Shown: in pieces, positions 47,870-58,260 of the stretch
Numbering within the stretch: position 1 is the stretch's first letter
Layout of the letters: every line of letters starts with the position of its first letter
NCBI GenBank assembly: GCA_948474755.1
Contig: CAOLHI010000024.1
Coordinates: forward strand, 1,116,001 to 1,180,000
Length of the DNA stretch: 64,000 nt
Reading direction: 5' to 3'
Source of the DNA: Ctenosaura bakeri
Taxonomy: Eukaryota > Chordata > Lepidosauria > Squamata > Iguanidae
Notes under the pieces: generated by a model
Database searches by the model: none
Told to the model about the DNA's origin: nothing
Seen by the model: only the letters and a program-made list of their open reading frames with translations
Made by a program: the position numbers and the translations under genes

Positions 47870-48756
47870 TACGTATAAATGTCAGTAGAAAAAGAGGAAG
47901 GCCACAATACTGGTGGATAGACTCAGTCAAGGAAGACACAGGCCTGAGTTTGCAGGACCTGGTGATTATAATGTCTTGGAAGATTCTTATTCCCAGGGTT
48001 GTCAAAAGTCAAATTGGTGGTACTTAACAACAAATATAATAATGAAAGTCCAGGATTATTCCATTAAGAGCTCCATAGGAAATATTAGAAAGTGATGACA
48101 TTCTGTGAGGAAATGGCTTGTGAAAGATGGACAAAGAAATGTACAGAGTTTAGGCAGCAAGCCTTCCTTATGTGACCATGGCAGATATAACCCATCCCTC
48201 CAAATGATCAAAGTATTCCTTTAGACAAAAAAGCAGTGTTGAAAATTACTGAGACATATGATGAAGACATACTAAATCTGCTTCTTTTGTGGCTCACAGG
48301 AAATCATAAATAGCAATTACAGTAGAAAGGCTCTCTGACAGAAATTAATCTCCTTGTGTTCATACAAGTGTCAAAGCTGCTGGTTTCAAGCTCTGGCATA
48401 ACTAGGGAGTGCAAGCGGTCAAGAAACTAAATATCTAAAAAGGCAATCAATAAATACATTACAATTGAGAAACATATTGTTCTGTGTGAAGAGAAAAGCT
48501 AGATTTCATAGGCTTTACAGAACTATAAACAAACTGTAAGCTGCTACTTTTTCATTATTTAAACAAAAGGAGTTCTGCGCGGTTGTGTACAGCTTCCACA
48601 CTGAATACTAACAGTCTGCTCAGCAGAAGTCTTTGAACTCTGATCTCATTGAGCTCTGGGCCTTGGGTAACTCTGTTGCAAGGAATTTTACTTTACTTTT
48701 TAAAACCACATTACTCTTTTATTATTATAATTAACTCATTAATATTTTGAAAACTC
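47870..48756 (+). other. Intron sequence, no recognised feature
   Basis: No gene or repeat recognised. Confidence 0.45.
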
Positions 48757-48759
48757 CCA

Positions 48760-48939
48760 GGCCATTTCCACACTAGCCTGTTATAGCGCGACGATTCCAC
48801 TTTCAACATCGTCTGGAATCCTGGGGTTTGCAGTTTCGGGAGGGGCCGGCTGGCCCCTCCCGAAACTGCAAACCCCAGGATTCCAGACGATGTTGAAAGT
48901 GGAATCGTCGCGCTATAACAGGCTAGTGCGGAAATGGCC
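48760..48939. mobile_element. Family A foldback MITE, copy A8, nearly perfect palindrome
   Basis: The 180-bp element is flanked by CCA (48,757-48,759 and 48,940-48,942). Read by eye, the two arms of about 88 bases match at all positions but one (A in CCACAC against G in CCGCAC of the complement). Both arms keep several CpG sites (GCGCGACG, TTTCGGGAGG), which normally decay first, so insertion is recent or the arms are kept identical by conversion. Any transcript, including GRIP1 pre-mRNA, would fold into one long hairpin. Confidence 0.95.
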
Positions 48940-48973
48940 CCAATGTACTTTTGTCAATTCTTCATATACATAC

Positions 48974-49086
48974 CTCAAAAGAATTCAATTGTAAACCCAA
49001 ACACTTCACTGGTGCTAATGGAAAACGTGCTGTTGCTTCCTCCATGTTGTAGTCATCAATAGAGCCAGTTCGGCTGGGAATTCTTT
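48974..49086 (-). CDS. Candidate spliced exon of an unrecognised antisense gene
   Basis: On the minus strand a 113-base open segment is bounded by a pyrimidine-rich acceptor (ACTCTTTTTAG at 49,087-49,097) and a good donor (TTTGAG then GTATGT at 48,973). After two bases of a split codon it has 37 codons, starting RIPSRTGSIDDYN and ending VKCLGLQLNSFE, with no stop in that frame. The next in-frame stop comes four codons beyond the donor. I do not recognise the protein. It would be antisense within the presumed GRIP1 intron. No flanking exon was found, and a chance open stretch with lucky splice sites is possible. The donor is 33 bp from foldback A8. Confidence 0.3.
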
Positions 49087-49097
49087 CTAAAAAGAGT

Positions 49098-49662
49098 ATT
49101 CACAACATCAGATTTTGTGAAACAAATGCATGCTTCTCACTTACAATGCACACTCCTTGTGGCTGCACTTCTCTTGAGAACATACAGCATTTGCTCAACA
49201 TTCCAGCTATGATATTTTGTCACTTGAAAACTGCATAAATTCCTTTGGGAGACTGGATATCTTATGAATGTGTGTAGGATTGCACTATTAGAACATTTCC
49301 ACCTACTTACAAAGCTAAACATTAAAAAAAAATACCCTCCAACTATCCCAGTTTTGCAGGAACAGTTCCAATTAATCCTTTGTCATCCTGTTTTTTCAGA
49401 TGCTTGTAACTTGTCCCAGTTTCTCTCTCTTCTTCCCACCTTCCCCCAGCCTCCTTCAGTTGGTGTAAACTGAATTAAATGTGCAAGAGTGGTTCACCCT
49501 CAAACTCAGCAGGGGAGAGAGGAGAATTGGGTAAGGAATCTTGCCCTTCCCTGTAGACTCAGGAAAAAAGTAAACGCCTGCAGCTTCTCCTGGCTTTTGT
49601 GTTCCTACTGGTGGAACTGCTTCCATCAATGGAACCAAACAGGAAAATTCTCCTCCATCTTA
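49098..49662 (+). other. Intron sequence, no recognised feature
   Basis: No repeat or further exon recognised on either strand. Confidence 0.4.
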
Positions 49663-49836
49663 GGCCATTTCCACACTATGCTGCTATAGTGCTATTATTC
49701 CACTTTCAAGATCCTGTGGAATTCTGGGATTTGTAGTTTGTAGCTCTCTGGCTGAGAATCCTAAAGGCTCCTCCCTAAATTACAAATCCCAGGATTCCAT
49801 AGGGTATTGAAAGTAGAATAATAGCACTATAACAGA
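49663..49836. mobile_element. Family A MITE, copy A9 (long subtype), right terminus missing
   Basis: Starts GGCCATTTCCACACTATGCT and runs through both arms to AGCACTATAACAG. The expected right end (AGTGCGGAAATGGCC) is replaced at 49,837 by the start of copy A10. Confidence 0.88.
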
Positions 49837-50016
49837 GGCCATTTCTGCACTAGCCTGTTATAGCGCGATGATTCTACTTTCAACATCCTCTGGAATCCTG
49901 GGGTTTGCAGTTTCAGGAGGGGCCGGCCAGCCCCTCCAGAAACTGCAAACCGCAGGATTCCAGAGGATGTTGAAAGTAGAATCATCACACTATAACAGGC
50001 TAGTGCGGAAATGGTC
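49837..50016. mobile_element. Family A MITE, copy A10 (compact subtype)
   Basis: Ends GGCCATTTCTGCACTAGCCT and GGCTAGTGCGGAAATGGTC, 180 bp. Shares TAGCGCGATGATT and the GGGGCCGGCC centre with A8, so the two are the same subfamily. It abuts A9 without a visible 3-bp duplication. Confidence 0.92.
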
Positions 50017-51090
50017 TTACAGATCATTATAGGTATTCAGATATGCAGTAAAAGACTGGGAAAGCATGGAGAGCAAGCTTTCAATATGGCTTGGGTATCT
50101 ACGGGGAAAAGGGGAGCAAAAGAAATTTATATTACACTAGAATTTGGGCGCCTGACTTTGGATTTAGACCCAAACAAATTTGCAAACAGTGAAAAGTGTA
50201 ATTTTCATGAAAGGACACTTACAGCATGCTAGCCCTTAAAAAATGTTATAGCATAATACTTTTGTTAACAGATTTTTTTAAAGAAAAGTTTGAAATTGTA
50301 TTGCAAGTTTGTTTAATGTACTTAAACTTTTTGTCTGTCGTGATTCATAACTCATATTTATTCTGTTATGCAATGAGCAAGAGCTAAAGTATATGATATA
50401 TTTTGCTTCTTAAAACTGCTGTGAAGTCCTACAAAATGTTAAGAGTTCAGGAAGAGGTCTCGTGTACTAAATGTAGGACAGTTGTTATGAAAATTGTACA
50501 TAAATAGTACATGGAAATGGTAATTAAAAACTTTTTGTCTGTTGTCAATAAAATGTCAACACTCCATAGAAGTAAAAGTCCCCATCCCATTTAATGGGAT
50601 TCTTTTCTATATATTTTGCTTAATGTTATTAATTGTTTATTTAAAAGTATTGATTGATTGATTGCATTTATATCTTTACTTCAGGCAGCAAAGTTTGGGT
50701 ACCATGAAAAGGTAGCAAATTGTTAGTAATCTACTTCGTTACCATTTTAAATTTTTTGCTGGTTTTTTTGTTTGTTTTTTGTTACCATTTTATCATTGCT
50801 TTTTTTTTTCCTGCCAGAGATGGGAGGGTTGCTTGTAAAATTGTCTGTTTTGTGCCAGAACAACTTGGTTTGCCTTGGGTAATATTGCTCACTTGAGTCA
50901 TTGGACGTACCAATTGCAGTAAAATACTTAGGACTGGTCCTGGTTGTATGCCATCTCAAATGCCCAACAACGGGACATGAATCACACAGGTAACATGCCT
51001 GGCCTCACTCCCAACTGAGTAACCATGTTCCCATCTGTGAAGCTGGAAAATGTCACCATGTGATGCTGGGATGTCCCACGTGCTGCTGGG
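50017..51090 (+). other. Intron sequence, no recognised feature
   Basis: AT-rich with a TTGATTGATTGATTGC tract near 50,651. No exon recognised. Confidence 0.4.
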
Positions 51091-51134
51091 ATGTATATTC
51101 CAGCCTGTTATGATGTATATTCCAGCCTGTTATG
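51091..51134 (+). repeat. 22-bp tandem duplication
   Basis: The unit ATGTATATTCCAGCCTGTTA plus TG occurs twice without change at 51,091 and 51,113. Confidence 0.95.
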
Positions 51135-51279
51135 AATTTTAGCTGTTAATTCATCTTTGCTGCCACCACCCATTGAATTCTGATTATCTGGACAGTACAA
51201 TGGGACTCTATCCAACCATGTACATCCCTAAGCTTAAGGATCTTCCTTTTCCCCCCAGTCTACCTAGCTTTGGCGTGGG

Positions 51280-51767
51280 AAGGAGAGAAACAGGGTCTTT
51301 TACAGAAAGTATTTATGAAAGGTATGCAAATAAACAAGGCAAATTACCACACATGGGAAGCTCCCTCCTCCCAGGCACGCTTAGTTACAAGTAGTTACAA
51401 AAGAACAGATATAAAAGCACAGATACATTCTTTAGATCAGCCAGTCTCCAAAATAACAGAGAAGTCCCTAACGCGACTAGATAACTATTTCTAATTACTC
51501 ATAGTTGTTCCTAGGCTTAGATGTTCTAGTAGGAAGGGACCGCGAGGCGAGGCGAGGCGAGGCCTCAGCCTGCTACTGGCAGTTCCTTTGTTGTTTCTTT
51601 GTTGTCCCCTTGATATCTCTCTGCCACATGGCCTCGCAAGAAGTTTTATAACTTCTCCTTGGAAGCATCCTGAAGATGCTCACCTCTTTCCTTTTTGATT
51701 GGTCAAGTCTCACCCTGTGACCTATGATGCTGACCCACATGACCTATGATGTAATCTAATCCCAACA
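51280..51767 (-). mobile_element. Possible solo LTR, antisense
   Basis: Read on the minus strand the segment starts TGTTGGGATTAGATTACATC (51,767). It then has two GACCTATGATG-type repeats, a CCAAT box (complement ATTGG at 51,698-51,702), a TATAAAA box (complement at about 51,643-51,650) and a CpG-rich GCCTCGCCTCGCCTCGC block. That order is typical of an LTR promoter. The 3' boundary is a guess, no target duplication was found and no retroviral genes flank it. An ordinary promoter-like sequence is an alternative. Confidence 0.3.
51540..51563. repeat. (GGCGA)n tandem repeat
   Basis: Four units of GGCGA in an otherwise CpG-poor surrounding. Confidence 0.9.
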
Positions 51768-52477
51768 CCTTATTAACCCTTGGTTTACCTGAAGAGGGAA
51801 GTTTCCCCCTTTAGCTAAGTCAAGATAATGGGAAGCCTCATTATCACACCATCGAGATAATTAATTGACAATTAACTGAATTTCTTAATCTTGTTTTGCT
51901 TTAGCTCATTTGAAAAATAAATATTAAAAAAGGACTGTTAAATAAGGTTAATCTACTTGTTTCTGCTGCTTGCATTTCTTTGTACATACACTTTTTTGTT
52001 CATAAGGAATATTAGGGTAAATTTATATCACAAATAAGAAGGAATATCTTAGGCATGTCTTTTTCTTCTGTGATTTAAATCTTTGTGGTGTTCATCCCAT
52101 CGAGAATTTATGGATGACTTTAATCTAGCTGAAAGGGAAAATGGATCTGAGTCTAGTTTCTTATTATAGCCAACAGAACTTTTATTCAAAAGTCGTTGAA
52201 TGCGAGGTATGGGTTACACTACCAGTAAGTACTCAGTATTCCCCTTTTCCATTCATTGTATCTCAAAAAAATCTTAATTTGTGTTCACAGATCTCCTCAT
52301 AATGATTAGTTGTTAACTGTTCTCTTTAAACTAGTCTATTGTGTACAAGTGCAGTGAAGCAAAAATGTCTTTCTGGAATGCTTTGACACAGAATGTCAAG
52401 TTTAAAGTGAAATGCTTAGGTATTAATTAAACCACAGGAGATTGTATGCTGTAGCGTACAAGAAGTTCACTTGGGAC
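51768..52477 (+). other. Intron sequence, no recognised feature
   Basis: AT-rich. No gene or repeat recognised. Confidence 0.45.
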
Positions 52478-52480
52478 TTG

Positions 52481-52660
52481 GGCCGTTTCCACACTAGACT
52501 GTTATAGCGCTATTATTCCACTTGCAACATCCTATGGAATACTGGGATTTGTAGTTTCAGGAGGGGCCAGATGGCCCCTCCCAAAACTGCAAACCCCAGG
52601 ATTCCATAGGATGTTGCAAGTGGAATAATAGCGCTGTAACAGTCTAGTGCGGAAATGGCC
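52481..52660. mobile_element. Family A foldback MITE, copy A11 (compact subtype)
   Basis: Ends GGCCGTTTCCACACTAGACT and AGTCTAGTGCGGAAATGGCC, flanked by TTG (52,478-52,480 and 52,661-52,663). 180 bp; arms agree closely (ATAGCGCTATTATTCCACTT and its complement). Confidence 0.93.
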
Positions 52661-53130
52661 TTGGAAATGGGAGAAGAGCATGAGATGGATTTAATTAGCT
52701 GTCAGAAGTAAGAAAGGAATAGCTAAGGTATACACTGCAATAGGAAAATGTGTGGCAAGTGTTTCTAGCACACCTAGAAGGAGCTCAGGATGTAGGATAT
52801 TAGTAAATGTTTATTTTGCAAACTAACTTAAATTAAATCCTGCTGACATATTTTTGGAAATAGGTGCTACTGAACATAACGAGGCTTTGTTCAGAGCAAA
52901 TAATGCATAGGATTGAGTGTCTTATTGACCTCAATAGATTCCTAGGTATACTTCTATAGGACTGACCCAATCTCTCGTGTTAATGGTAGCAGTGCACGAA
53001 GTGTGCTTTCTTAGATTATCCTATTCCTAAGTAGGATGTTTGCCTATTTTGTCTTCACAGTTTCTTTACTTTTCTGCCCATTGTGAGAGAAAATGAGTTA
53101 TCTGCATTTTTTTCTGCCCAGTATTCATAC
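52661..53130 (+). other. Intron sequence, no recognised feature
   Basis: No gene or repeat recognised. Confidence 0.45.
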
Positions 53131-53430
53131 ATCCCAAAGTGTTTGGGATGCATACATCTGCAGAGAATAATTTCCCATTTGGCAAAAAAAAAAATGTTCT
53201 TTGAAGAAAAGTGTTTCCAGACATACACATGGTTTTCATGTAAAATTGTACTTTTTTGTTCCAAAAACAACATTTCTCAACAGAAAACACTGTTTCCAGA
53301 AGTACATGTGGGCTTTGCACAAAAATTGTATATTTTGTACAAAATCCACAATTTTTGCACCAAAACGTACCCAGATGCGTGTTTCTGGAAAGAGTATGGG
53401 TTCTTTGCATGAATTACCTGTTTTTATTAA
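53131..53430 (+). repeat. Diverged tandem repeat, unit about 74-88 bp
   Basis: A motif like GTGTTTCCAG followed by an ATACATGGG-like and TTTGCA(C/T)-like segment recurs at about 53,137, 53,211, 53,290 and 53,379. Each is followed by an A/T-rich stretch with AAAATTGTA or ACAATTTTTGCAC. The units lack stops in several frames, which explains four overlapping 77-123 codon frames on both strands. An ancient minisatellite is the simplest reading. Confidence 0.6.
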
Positions 53431-53789
53431 GTAAGAACCCACAATTTTTGTACAGTCTCCCAAGTTATTTTCTGCAAAGGCTAATTTGCTACATTTTGGG
53501 ATGTTTGAAAACAAAGGATGTTTGAAAACAAAATTCTTACATCTGTGTTTCTCTTCCCACCTGGGTTTCCTGCCTATTGGGAAACCCAGTTTCCATCTTG
53601 CAAACAAATAATGAATATTCTATCACCATCTGGGTTCTTGCTACTGAAGGCAATTGCATGATTTAGAAAACAGGTGGGAAAGTCAGGCCCATGAGATGCA
53701 TGAAGCCCTAACTTCCTCCCTCTTTTTTTAGCCCTTGAGATAAAAAATGACCCTTGCTCCTAACACATTTGTTCATCGTTATTTCTAAG

Positions 53790-53965
53790 ATCATTCTGGT
53801 TAGTACTTGAATGGGAGGCCGCCAATGAATATTAGGTGCTGTAGGCTATGTTTCAGAGGAACGAACTGGCAAAACCACCTCTGGGTATTCTGTACCTAAG
53901 AACATCTTATGAAATTTACCAGGTCATTGTAAGTTGACAGGCAGTTTGAAAGAACATATACACGG
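53790..53965 (+). mobile_element. 5S-rRNA-derived SINE, copy 3, 5'-truncated
   Basis: Starts inside the 5S head: TCTGGTTAGTACTTGAATGG, GAGGCCGCC and GTGCTGTAGGC (to about 53,848). The SINE body follows: GAACTGGCAAAACCACCTCT, AAGAACATCTTATGAAATTT and TAAGTTGACAGGCAGTTTGA, ending near ACATATACACGG. The first half of the 5S region is lost. Confidence 0.82.
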
Positions 53966-54852
53966 AAAGAGAGTACCTGCTTAGAAGGAGCTAACTGCTT
54001 AACTAGTTTCCAGGATCGGAATTTTAGTTGCTTTTAATCTGGTGAATTGCGTTCTAACCCAATCAGTGTTCTGTTATCTGTAACTTTGATGTTTGACAAA
54101 GAACAGCATAACATGTTTCATTAAAAGATATCATACACATTGTTCACTTCAACATAGAAAGCAATTACTTCCATGAAAGGAGTATGCAACTCCTACATCG
54201 TACATGCATGTGTATTCCTGCTTGCCATGGGTTCCACACATATGTCTGCTAAATGAAAGATGCGTGTAGGACGTGGAAGTTTGTGTGTGTGATTCATATA
54301 ATCAACGAGCCTTAAAAGCAAGGTGGTTCTAGGGCTTGTACATGAAACTATTTATTTGGCAGTGTTTGATGTAAGGTGACATAAGCCCTTAATTCCCTGA
54401 AGGCAAAGCTGAGAAGGAAGGAGATCTATGTATACCAAAACTGCCACTTAGTATACCAGTTCCAAAATCGTAAGCCTACTGTGTGTAATCAGCCCTTGTC
54501 AGTTTTCAGTTGTTGGTGAAGCACTAACATTGGTGCAACTAATAATGTACAAATTGATATTGCTCTGCTCCATTTTGCACATTTGACAAATGGAAAGAAA
54601 AAAAAAAACACTTGAAATTACCTGTCATAATGTTATTTATTATTCCCAAATGATAAAGTAATGAGTAAAATCCTTGCCAGTTCTGATTTTGTTTACTTAC
54701 CTATGTCTTCCAATCATTTGTCAGCAAATCCAGCTGGGTAGTTAATGTTTTAAAATAACTTTAAGATCTTATTATCATTGCAATTGAGCAATATGATATT
54801 TGCATGTGGCTTTTTCACAGCTTAGTAAAGGCATGGTCAGAGAAGTACACAT
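53966..54852 (+). other. Intron sequence, no recognised feature
   Basis: AT-rich. No gene or repeat recognised. Confidence 0.45.
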
Positions 54853-55304
54853 GAATTGGCCCTCCACATTTGCAAGTTTGATTTTCATGGGTTTGATTAT
54901 TTGTAAGTTTTTTCAACCCTCACCCCCCCCCCGCCATCTCAGGCATTGAGTAGCTCCAATCAGGCACCACAGCTCTTTGAAACCTTGTATCTCTGGTCCT
55001 CCTCCACCAGCCTCTGCCCAGCCAGCTAAGGATGGCTCCCACCCTGATTTCTCAGCACCACAAATCCTCTCCCAATGGCTCCCACATCCAAGGAAGAAAA
55101 TGGGTGTCGGATAGGAAGTATAGGGCTACTATGCCAACCCACCCACCCCTTCCCTCTCCTTTCCCTGACGTGGTTCAGATCCTGCGTGCCTGTTCTCCTC
55201 ACCCTTCTTTCCACAGACACACACACACATTTTGATATTTGTGATTTTTCCACTTTTGCAAGGGTCCTACACCCCTAACCCTAGCGAATGTGGAAGGCCA
55301 ACTG
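54853..55304 (+). mobile_element. Tc1/mariner-class MITE (Tigger-like)
   Basis: Left end GAATTGGCCCTCCACATTTG and right end GCGAATGTGGAAGGCCAACT are inverted repeats. TA follows the right end at 55,305. The interior includes a C-rich stretch and the CTCCCACATCCAAGG block. The short frames inside are not transposase. About 450 bp. Confidence 0.7.
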
Positions 55305-55306
55305 TA

Positions 55307-56311
55307 TATTAAAAACAGTATTCACAGTATTAGCATATGAGCCGCTTGTGGTCTCACAGCAAACCTGATTGCTTCCCACCAAGGTTTAAACTAACTTGTG
55401 TTGTAAGTGCATCATGGAACCCATTATGTGCTAATTATGACATCTCTGCAGTGCACCAATTTCATTGAAGCGTATCTGGAACACATGTTGAAAATGGTTT
55501 CTAATATAATGATAACAGGAGTATTGGATGATAAACTGGGTTCTTTCTTCCCTCCTTCCTTCCTGTTTGTCTTTCTGCCTTTCTAAAACTCAGGAATTTG
55601 TCTTCGATGTTGTCATAATCTTCCAGGCCATATGACTGAATAATCAGAAGCATCTGCATGTTGGTCTTAGTTTGGGACTAAAGAAGCACTGGAGAGTATT
55701 TTAAACTGAAAGGGTAAAGGAATCCAGTATTCATCCATTTTATTGCTATAGTAAATCAAAAATCAGACTTTAATATGAATTCACTTTTCTGTTTATTACT
55801 CATCATTTTGAATTTTTTCATTCAGAAGGGACAATATGATTCCTGAATATATAGATCAGTAATATATAGATCAGAAATGAATTCACTTGGAATGATTGGT
55901 TGGCTAGCTGGATTTCTTATTTATTCCAAATAGCTATTAATCCAGTACCCTATCATTGCACCATTTAGTGTGTTAGAGTGTGTTTTTACCCTTTAATTTT
56001 TAAATATCTCTATGATGCTGTGCTGAATGGGCATACTGCAGTCTACTTCAGGATAATGTCATTTTCACACCTACATCATTTCCCTTTTGCTTATGCATTT
56101 TAGCAGGCTTGAATTTATTGGAGGATTCTTTTGAAACCCCACTTTAATCTGTTGCCAGATTCTTTAACTTATAGGCACAGGGCCTTGAAACAAAACAGTT
56201 GATGGATTTGCATCTATGTCTTAAAGCACACCTGCATGAAAATATATTCCACTGGTTGGATACATCCTTGCTGATTTCATTATAATTGTTACTTGTCTAA
56301 GAACACTTTGT
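55307..56311 (+). other. Intron sequence, no recognised feature
   Basis: Includes a TATATAGATCAG duplicate near 55,845-55,872. No exon recognised. Confidence 0.4.
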
Positions 56312-56395
56312 CGCTATTATTCCACTTTCAACATCCTGTGGAATCCTGGGGTTTGCAGTTTAGGGAGGGGCCTCAAAGTTAAGGAGGAGCCTTTG
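56312..56395. mobile_element. Family A MITE, left arm only (A12)
   Basis: CGCTATTATTCCACTTTCAA through GGGGTTTGCAGTTTAGGGAG. The left terminus and the whole right arm are missing. Confidence 0.8.
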
Positions 56396-56645
56396 TGTAA
56401 TTTTTTTTAAATAAATATTGTCCATCCATTTAACATCTTCCATGGACAAAATGATCATATTCATTTCGAACTGAGCAACTGTACCTAATATTGTTATGAT
56501 ATTGCTTGTCAATGAATGCTTTTGAAGAAATAACAAGCAACTGCTACAGATTAATGTATTCCATATATCCTTGGAAATTGCTTTATGAAAAGTATGATTC
56601 CTGAACAGTATAACAATTTTAGTTGTTTATAAGAATTTCTTATGT

Positions 56646-56855
56646 CATTGTTAGATGCCTTTACATTGACTCCAACTTATGACAATCCTGCCATAGGGTT
56701 TTCTCAGCAAAATTTATTCAGAGGAAATTCGATGGTGCTTTCCTGTAAGGCTGAGAGAATGTGACTCATTCAGAATCACCCAGTGTGTTTCTGTGGCTGA
56801 ATGGGTACTAGAATCTTGGTTGCCTGGGATCCTAGTTCTAGTCCAAAACTGTGCT
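56646..56855 (-). mobile_element. tRNA-derived SINE, antisense, old
   Basis: GACTCCAACTTATGACAATC, GGGTTTTCTCAGCAAAATTT, GAATCACCCAGTGTGTTTCT and diverged head complement. Ends near GTCCAAAACTGTGC. Confidence 0.72.
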
Positions 56856-57116
56856 TTTATCTCTTTTTCCCTTTATTTTAGACTGTTTTAGCTTTGTTCT
56901 TTTAATAGAATTGTTTGTGTACTTTTTTACACTTTTATAGGATATTGGCTGCACTTTTGCTTTTTTTAGTAAATCATTTTTACTAGATAAAATTTACGTA
57001 AAATAAAAGTTGAATAAATGGTATGACAAAGAACCAAGAACAAACTGCACACTTCAAAACAAACAACTGAACACAAAACATACCAAATTTCAACAGACTA
57101 ATCCCAACCATCACCT

Positions 57117-57140
57117 GTGTGTGTGTGTGTGTGTGTGTGT
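57117..57140. repeat. (GT)n microsatellite
   Basis: About twelve GT units. Confidence 0.95.
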
Positions 57141-57580
57141 AAAACAAAAATTACAGGTAACAAAATAATAAAAAGATGAGTTCCAATCAACTTTTCTGCA
57201 GACATATTTTAACTCTTAACATTTATTTCCCTCTATCTTATCTATTACTTCATCTATATATTCAACTCATATTTATTAATAAAATGAGCAAATATCAATT
57301 TATGCTCATTATTTTACAAAAAGTCAATTAAAGGTTTCCAGTCCTTCAAAAACATTATTAATGATTTTCCTTTAATCAGAATAGTCAGTGTATCCTTTTG
57401 CCCTAAATCGTTAAGTATTAATAACCAAGCTTCTTTAGTAGGTACTAAGTTCTTGCATTTCTGAGCATGTAATATCCTCACAGCTGTTGTCATACATTGA
57501 AGCATTCTTCCATGGCTCTTTTCCAGTTAATTGTCCATCAGTCCCGAAAAGAAGAGTTCAGGTTTTAGTTGAATAGTTTT

Positions 57581-57611
57581 ATGTATGTATGTATGTATGT
57601 ATGTATGTATT
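57581..57611. repeat. (TATG)n microsatellite
   Basis: About seven TATG units. Confidence 0.95.
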
Positions 57612-57738
57612 GCATCAGACTGTGTATTTGGATCCAATATTTTTAGCTCTTTCAGAAGGCCACCACATATGGTAAAAAGACCCTTCCTATTTATTACATT
57701 TCCAATATACATTTGAATATCCTTTAATGCTCTTAGAT

Positions 57739-58070
57739 CAGAGCTTTCCAAACTTTTCGTGTTGGTGACACACTTTTTAGACGTGCATCATTTTGCGACA
57801 CAGTAATTCAGTTTTACTAGCAAACTGGAGGTTAAACTAACTCTTTATAAGAGATACAGGGACGTACATAAATTTTATTAATGAAATGTATGGAGACACA
57901 ACATATCTCATGAAAACTTTTCATTTATATTTTTAAAATATGTGATTTTCAAATAATAACATACATTTCCAAGGCTCAAGTGGGGGAGTCATTCTCAGCC
58001 CAGGGAGGTGACACAGCTACACACTTCAGGTGACACACTAATGTCACAACATACCATTTGGGAAGCCCTG
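57739..58070 (+). mobile_element. hAT MITE with perfect 8-bp target duplication
   Basis: Starts CAGAGCTTTCCAAACTTTTC and ends TTTGGGAAGCCCTG, the inverted counterpart. Both sides carry TCTTAGAT (57,731-57,738 and 58,071-58,078), the 8-bp duplication typical of hAT transposons. 332 bp, no transposase. Its left arm (with TTTTTAGACGTGCATCATTT) is the segment found inside both family C elements. Confidence 0.93.
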
Positions 58071-58260
58071 TCTTAGATCATTTTTCTGGGGTCATATACC
58101 AGTGATACATCATTTTGTAAACATTTTCTTTAAGATCATAATGGAAAGTAAATTTCAAACCTTTTGACTGCATCCTTTCCCATTACTCCATTGTATATTA
58201 TACCCCAAATTTTGAGGCCATTTTATCATACAGTCCTTCACTTGGGTCCTTGCGGTCCTG

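Noticed and set aside
53066..53607. Protein-coding gene from overlapping 109-123 codon frames
   Set aside because: Frames exist on both strands over a degenerate tandem repeat.
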